Under the pieces are notes generated by a model. It had not been told where the DNA came from, searched no databases, and saw nothing but the letters and a program-made list of their open reading frames with translations. DNA of 64,000 nt from Leptobrachium leishanense. Lineage: Eukaryota > Chordata > Amphibia > Anura > Megophryidae. Position numbers and translations under genes: made by a program. The DNA is taken from positions 57,963,422 through 58,027,421 of the forward strand of contig CM019069.1 of the NCBI GenBank assembly GCA_009667805.1. The letters are read 5' to 3'. Below, in pieces: positions 61,483 to 64,000 of this stretch. How positions within the stretch are numbered: the first letter of the stretch is position 1; each line of letters begins with the position of its first letter.

Positions 61483-63166
61483 TGAATTTGAATATACAAT
61501 AATTTATTAGCAAGATTGAATGGATTAGATAGACCAATATGTATTCAATGTGACTTTATATTCAACTCATTCCATGCTTCATAGATCCAGGGGGTTGGGA
61601 AACATTGAGATTCCGTGTACCACTATTCTAAAAATACACTGGCATTTATGAAGTTGTTATAGACATATTGCATTACCTAATATATTAAGACTAGCCTTTC
61701 CCTAAATTGTTTGGGTTAAATGAGTTATGACAAATCAAAATGCATGGTCGCACATATATCATAAACAACCATGCAATTAGTGTGAAAATGGCCAGGACAT
61801 TAAAATACTATTACATTCATAAACCTATTTCTGCAATGCTAGAGGAACTTAAATTTGCTGGTTCGTTTACATTTCTTAAATTATTTTGTTTATTAGTGTA
61901 AGTAACTCAATTTAATTAGATTGATTTCATTCCATTTAAGCCAACTAACCAATCTATTACATGCTCTGCTTGGCCTCCTAACAAGGCGATAGAAACCGTT
62001 TGGAAAGTAAAGACAACTTTATGTGATATAGAGTACAGCCAAACCCTGGTCCCAAAATAAAAGTGACATCAAATGTCACTGTTGTGCTCAATGTGGCCAT
62101 ACAGTATGTTCATCTAATAGGTCATTTGTTTGGTCTGCTCAGGAGGTTTTTCTTTGGCGTGAAGCATTTCTACAAGGATTTTCAGCCATTTTGGCCCAAT
62201 AATATTTGCGCACAGGATTAAATTTTGTCTAAACCAATCTCACAACCGTTATTCAAGCTCGTCTTAAAAATGATCAATGGAGGAGATCAAGTATATGTAT
62301 AATCCAGTAGACCACTTATCGATCTTTGCATCATGCCAAGACAGGAAACGTCTACGAGTTTTTGCCACAATGGTAGATGCAAAAAGTGATCTCAAACACC
62401 CTTGTAATTCAAGAAAGTAAGATCTTTTGTGATAAACACCTTTATTCTACTACTAACAAATGTTACAATTGATACTGGACAACCATCCAAGAAATGTTCT
62501 TCTGGAATCTTTTAAACTCAAAGTCATCTGTGATATTTAAGGGCAGGAGACAGGGTTTTCACTTCTGAGCCAATCAGAGAAATTTACACTGTAGTTGAGG
62601 TCACCTGGAGTTCTGTAAGGTGGCCATAGACTTTGTGCCTACATGGTGGTGGAAACCAGTATGGTCTGTGTAGAACGCTTACAGTCATTGTTAATTCCCT
62701 CCACTATAATATGACTAAAGCCAAATGGCATTCTAGTCAAAGAACTGTAGCTCAAGCTAAATTAAAATTAGCCCCTTAACAAATTGCATCCAACTTCTAT
62801 TAGTCGATGAAAATGTAAATAGATTTTTGTAATAGTTTGAGTCATCATAACTTAAAATGGTTTATTCACAAAGCATGGAAATTGTGTATTTTGGCGAAAT
62901 TAGAGTTGCATAAGCCGTTATCAGACCTCGGTGAAAACTGCTGAGCTGCACAGATAACCGCCAAATTAACAATGGCGAATTGCGGCAAATTGACAGCATG
63001 CTCAATAGACAAATTGGCCCGAAATTGCACCTAATGGTGAAATTCACAGTCTGGAGCATTTGTCACGACAAAAAATGTAGTGAACTAACTTTTTGATGAA
63101 AATTGTTAGTCTACTACATTAACATGGCTGACAATGTGCACTGTGCAATGGTATTGAGCAGTCTAT
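61483..63166. other. Intron, nothing recognised
   Basis: AT-rich, no repeats shared with the window, no supported exon. Confidence 0.45.
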
Positions 63167-63592
63167 GGCTGGGGTCAGACTAACGCATTTTTAACGTTTG
63201 TTTAGGAGCACTTAATCACCGCCGCAGTAGCAGCAAATGACGGGCAATGACGGCCAATATACGAAGTACGACCACACGAAAGTGCGGCCACGCAACGCAA
63301 GCGGCAAACAAATGCATTTTTTGAGAACGCAGAACCGCTAGTACGGATGTACAGAGTGCATTGCATCTGCATAGCGGCGTGTGTGCGTGATTAGGAGACG
63401 TCAGACGTTGCTCATGTCCAGCCAACATCACGTCCAGACACCCAAAGTTTCCTGGTTTGGATCCGTAAAAAATCACGCACGAAAATACGCATCATATGAC
63501 TGTTTTCACGCATTCCATGAAAAAATAAGTCAATGCGTCCAGACACACTTTTTGACGTTGGCTGCGAATAATGTGTTAGTTTGACCCTAGCC
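63167..63592. mobile_element. Harbinger-like MITE (GGCTAGGGTCAGA family)
   Basis: GGCTGGGGTCAGACTAACGC to GTTAGTTTGACCCTAGCC, with flanks TAT and TAA. The interior resembles 38858-39286 (TAATCACCGCCGCAGTAGCA, GACGGCCAATATACG). Confidence 0.83.
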
Positions 63593-64000
63593 TAAGATTA
63601 CGTAGGATCTTTCATGGGGATATTTCTCTGGTATATTCAGAGTTGAGACCTTGAAGGGAAAAAAATGATGTCGGGCCCATCAACACCAAGGACTTTTGGT
63701 AGTCTTGAAATCCACTTCGTAAGCTCCTATAAGAAATGCTCTAAAGTAGAGAACACCATTTACAGTATTAAAAACTGTCCCATGCAGTTGGTACCATATT
63801 AAAAGACATTCACGATTGACTACTGAAGAGTTAAAGAGTATCTAACAAAGTGGATTTAGAAAGCACAGAGACACACACGTTGTTCCTTGGCCAGACTTGG
63901 AAAAAAACAAGAGCAGCAAAATCTGCGTATTTGCTGTGCAGCTAATTGACTTGGACGGCAAGCATTTCTCTATTAAGCTGTCATGTCTGTGCAGTTCGTC

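Overview
The window looks like intronic DNA of a repeat-rich vertebrate, most likely an anuran amphibian. The reasons are the LINE-2-type tails (GCGCTGCGGAATATG then AATA repeats), a CR1 3' end in TTCTATG repeats, Penelope-like elements with hammerhead ribozyme motifs, and very many short hAT, PIF/Harbinger and TTAA-flanked elements. The species cannot be fixed from this sequence alone.

The only host gene I can support is pard3b (PAR-3-like cell-polarity scaffold) on the minus strand. Four coding exons are visible: 52681-52866 (start of the third PDZ domain), 25276-25446 (rest of that domain), 9738-9825 (linker) and 1720-1787 (linker up to the SMDL motif). The introns are about 27 kb, 15 kb and 8 kb. 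Splice phases show that at least one more exon must lie between the 9.7 kb and 1.8 kb exons; I could not find it. No upstream exon was recognised from 52.9 to 64 kb.

Nearly everything else recognisable is mobile DNA inside these introns. From 0 to 5 kb there is a 52-bp satellite, hAT ends and two short hAT elements with perfect 8-bp target duplications. At 7.5-8.5 kb lies a Penelope-like element with a GIY-YIG endonuclease. From 13.3 to 19.4 kb lies a full-length but decayed BED-finger hAT transposon, with a LINE-2 copy inserted in its internal minisatellite. A 393-bp near-perfect palindrome sits at 20.9-21.3 kb. From 30.6 to 32.0 kb there is a 420-bp tandem array in which each unit carries a signal-peptide-like mini-ORF followed by a splice-donor-like GTGAGT. 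TTAA-flanked (piggyBac-like) elements lie at 11.4, 22.4, 33.1, 38.4, 41.7, 52.2 and 56.9 kb. PIF/Harbinger-like MITEs of one family lie at 38.9, 44.7, 54.8 and 63.2 kb.

From 45.2 to 48.9 kb there is a four-level nest: a Tc1 element with an almost intact transposase holds a hAT element, which holds a Harbinger-like element, which holds a second small MITE. Each level has its own target duplication. A CR1 fragment lies at 56.0-56.8 kb.

The most striking non-gene signals are two copies, in opposite orientation, of a repeat carrying a complete hammerhead ribozyme core (44325-44370 plus, 59949-59994 minus), and TTAA-flanked elements at 41.7-42.9 and 56.9-58.9 kb whose interiors are strings of consecutive hairpins.
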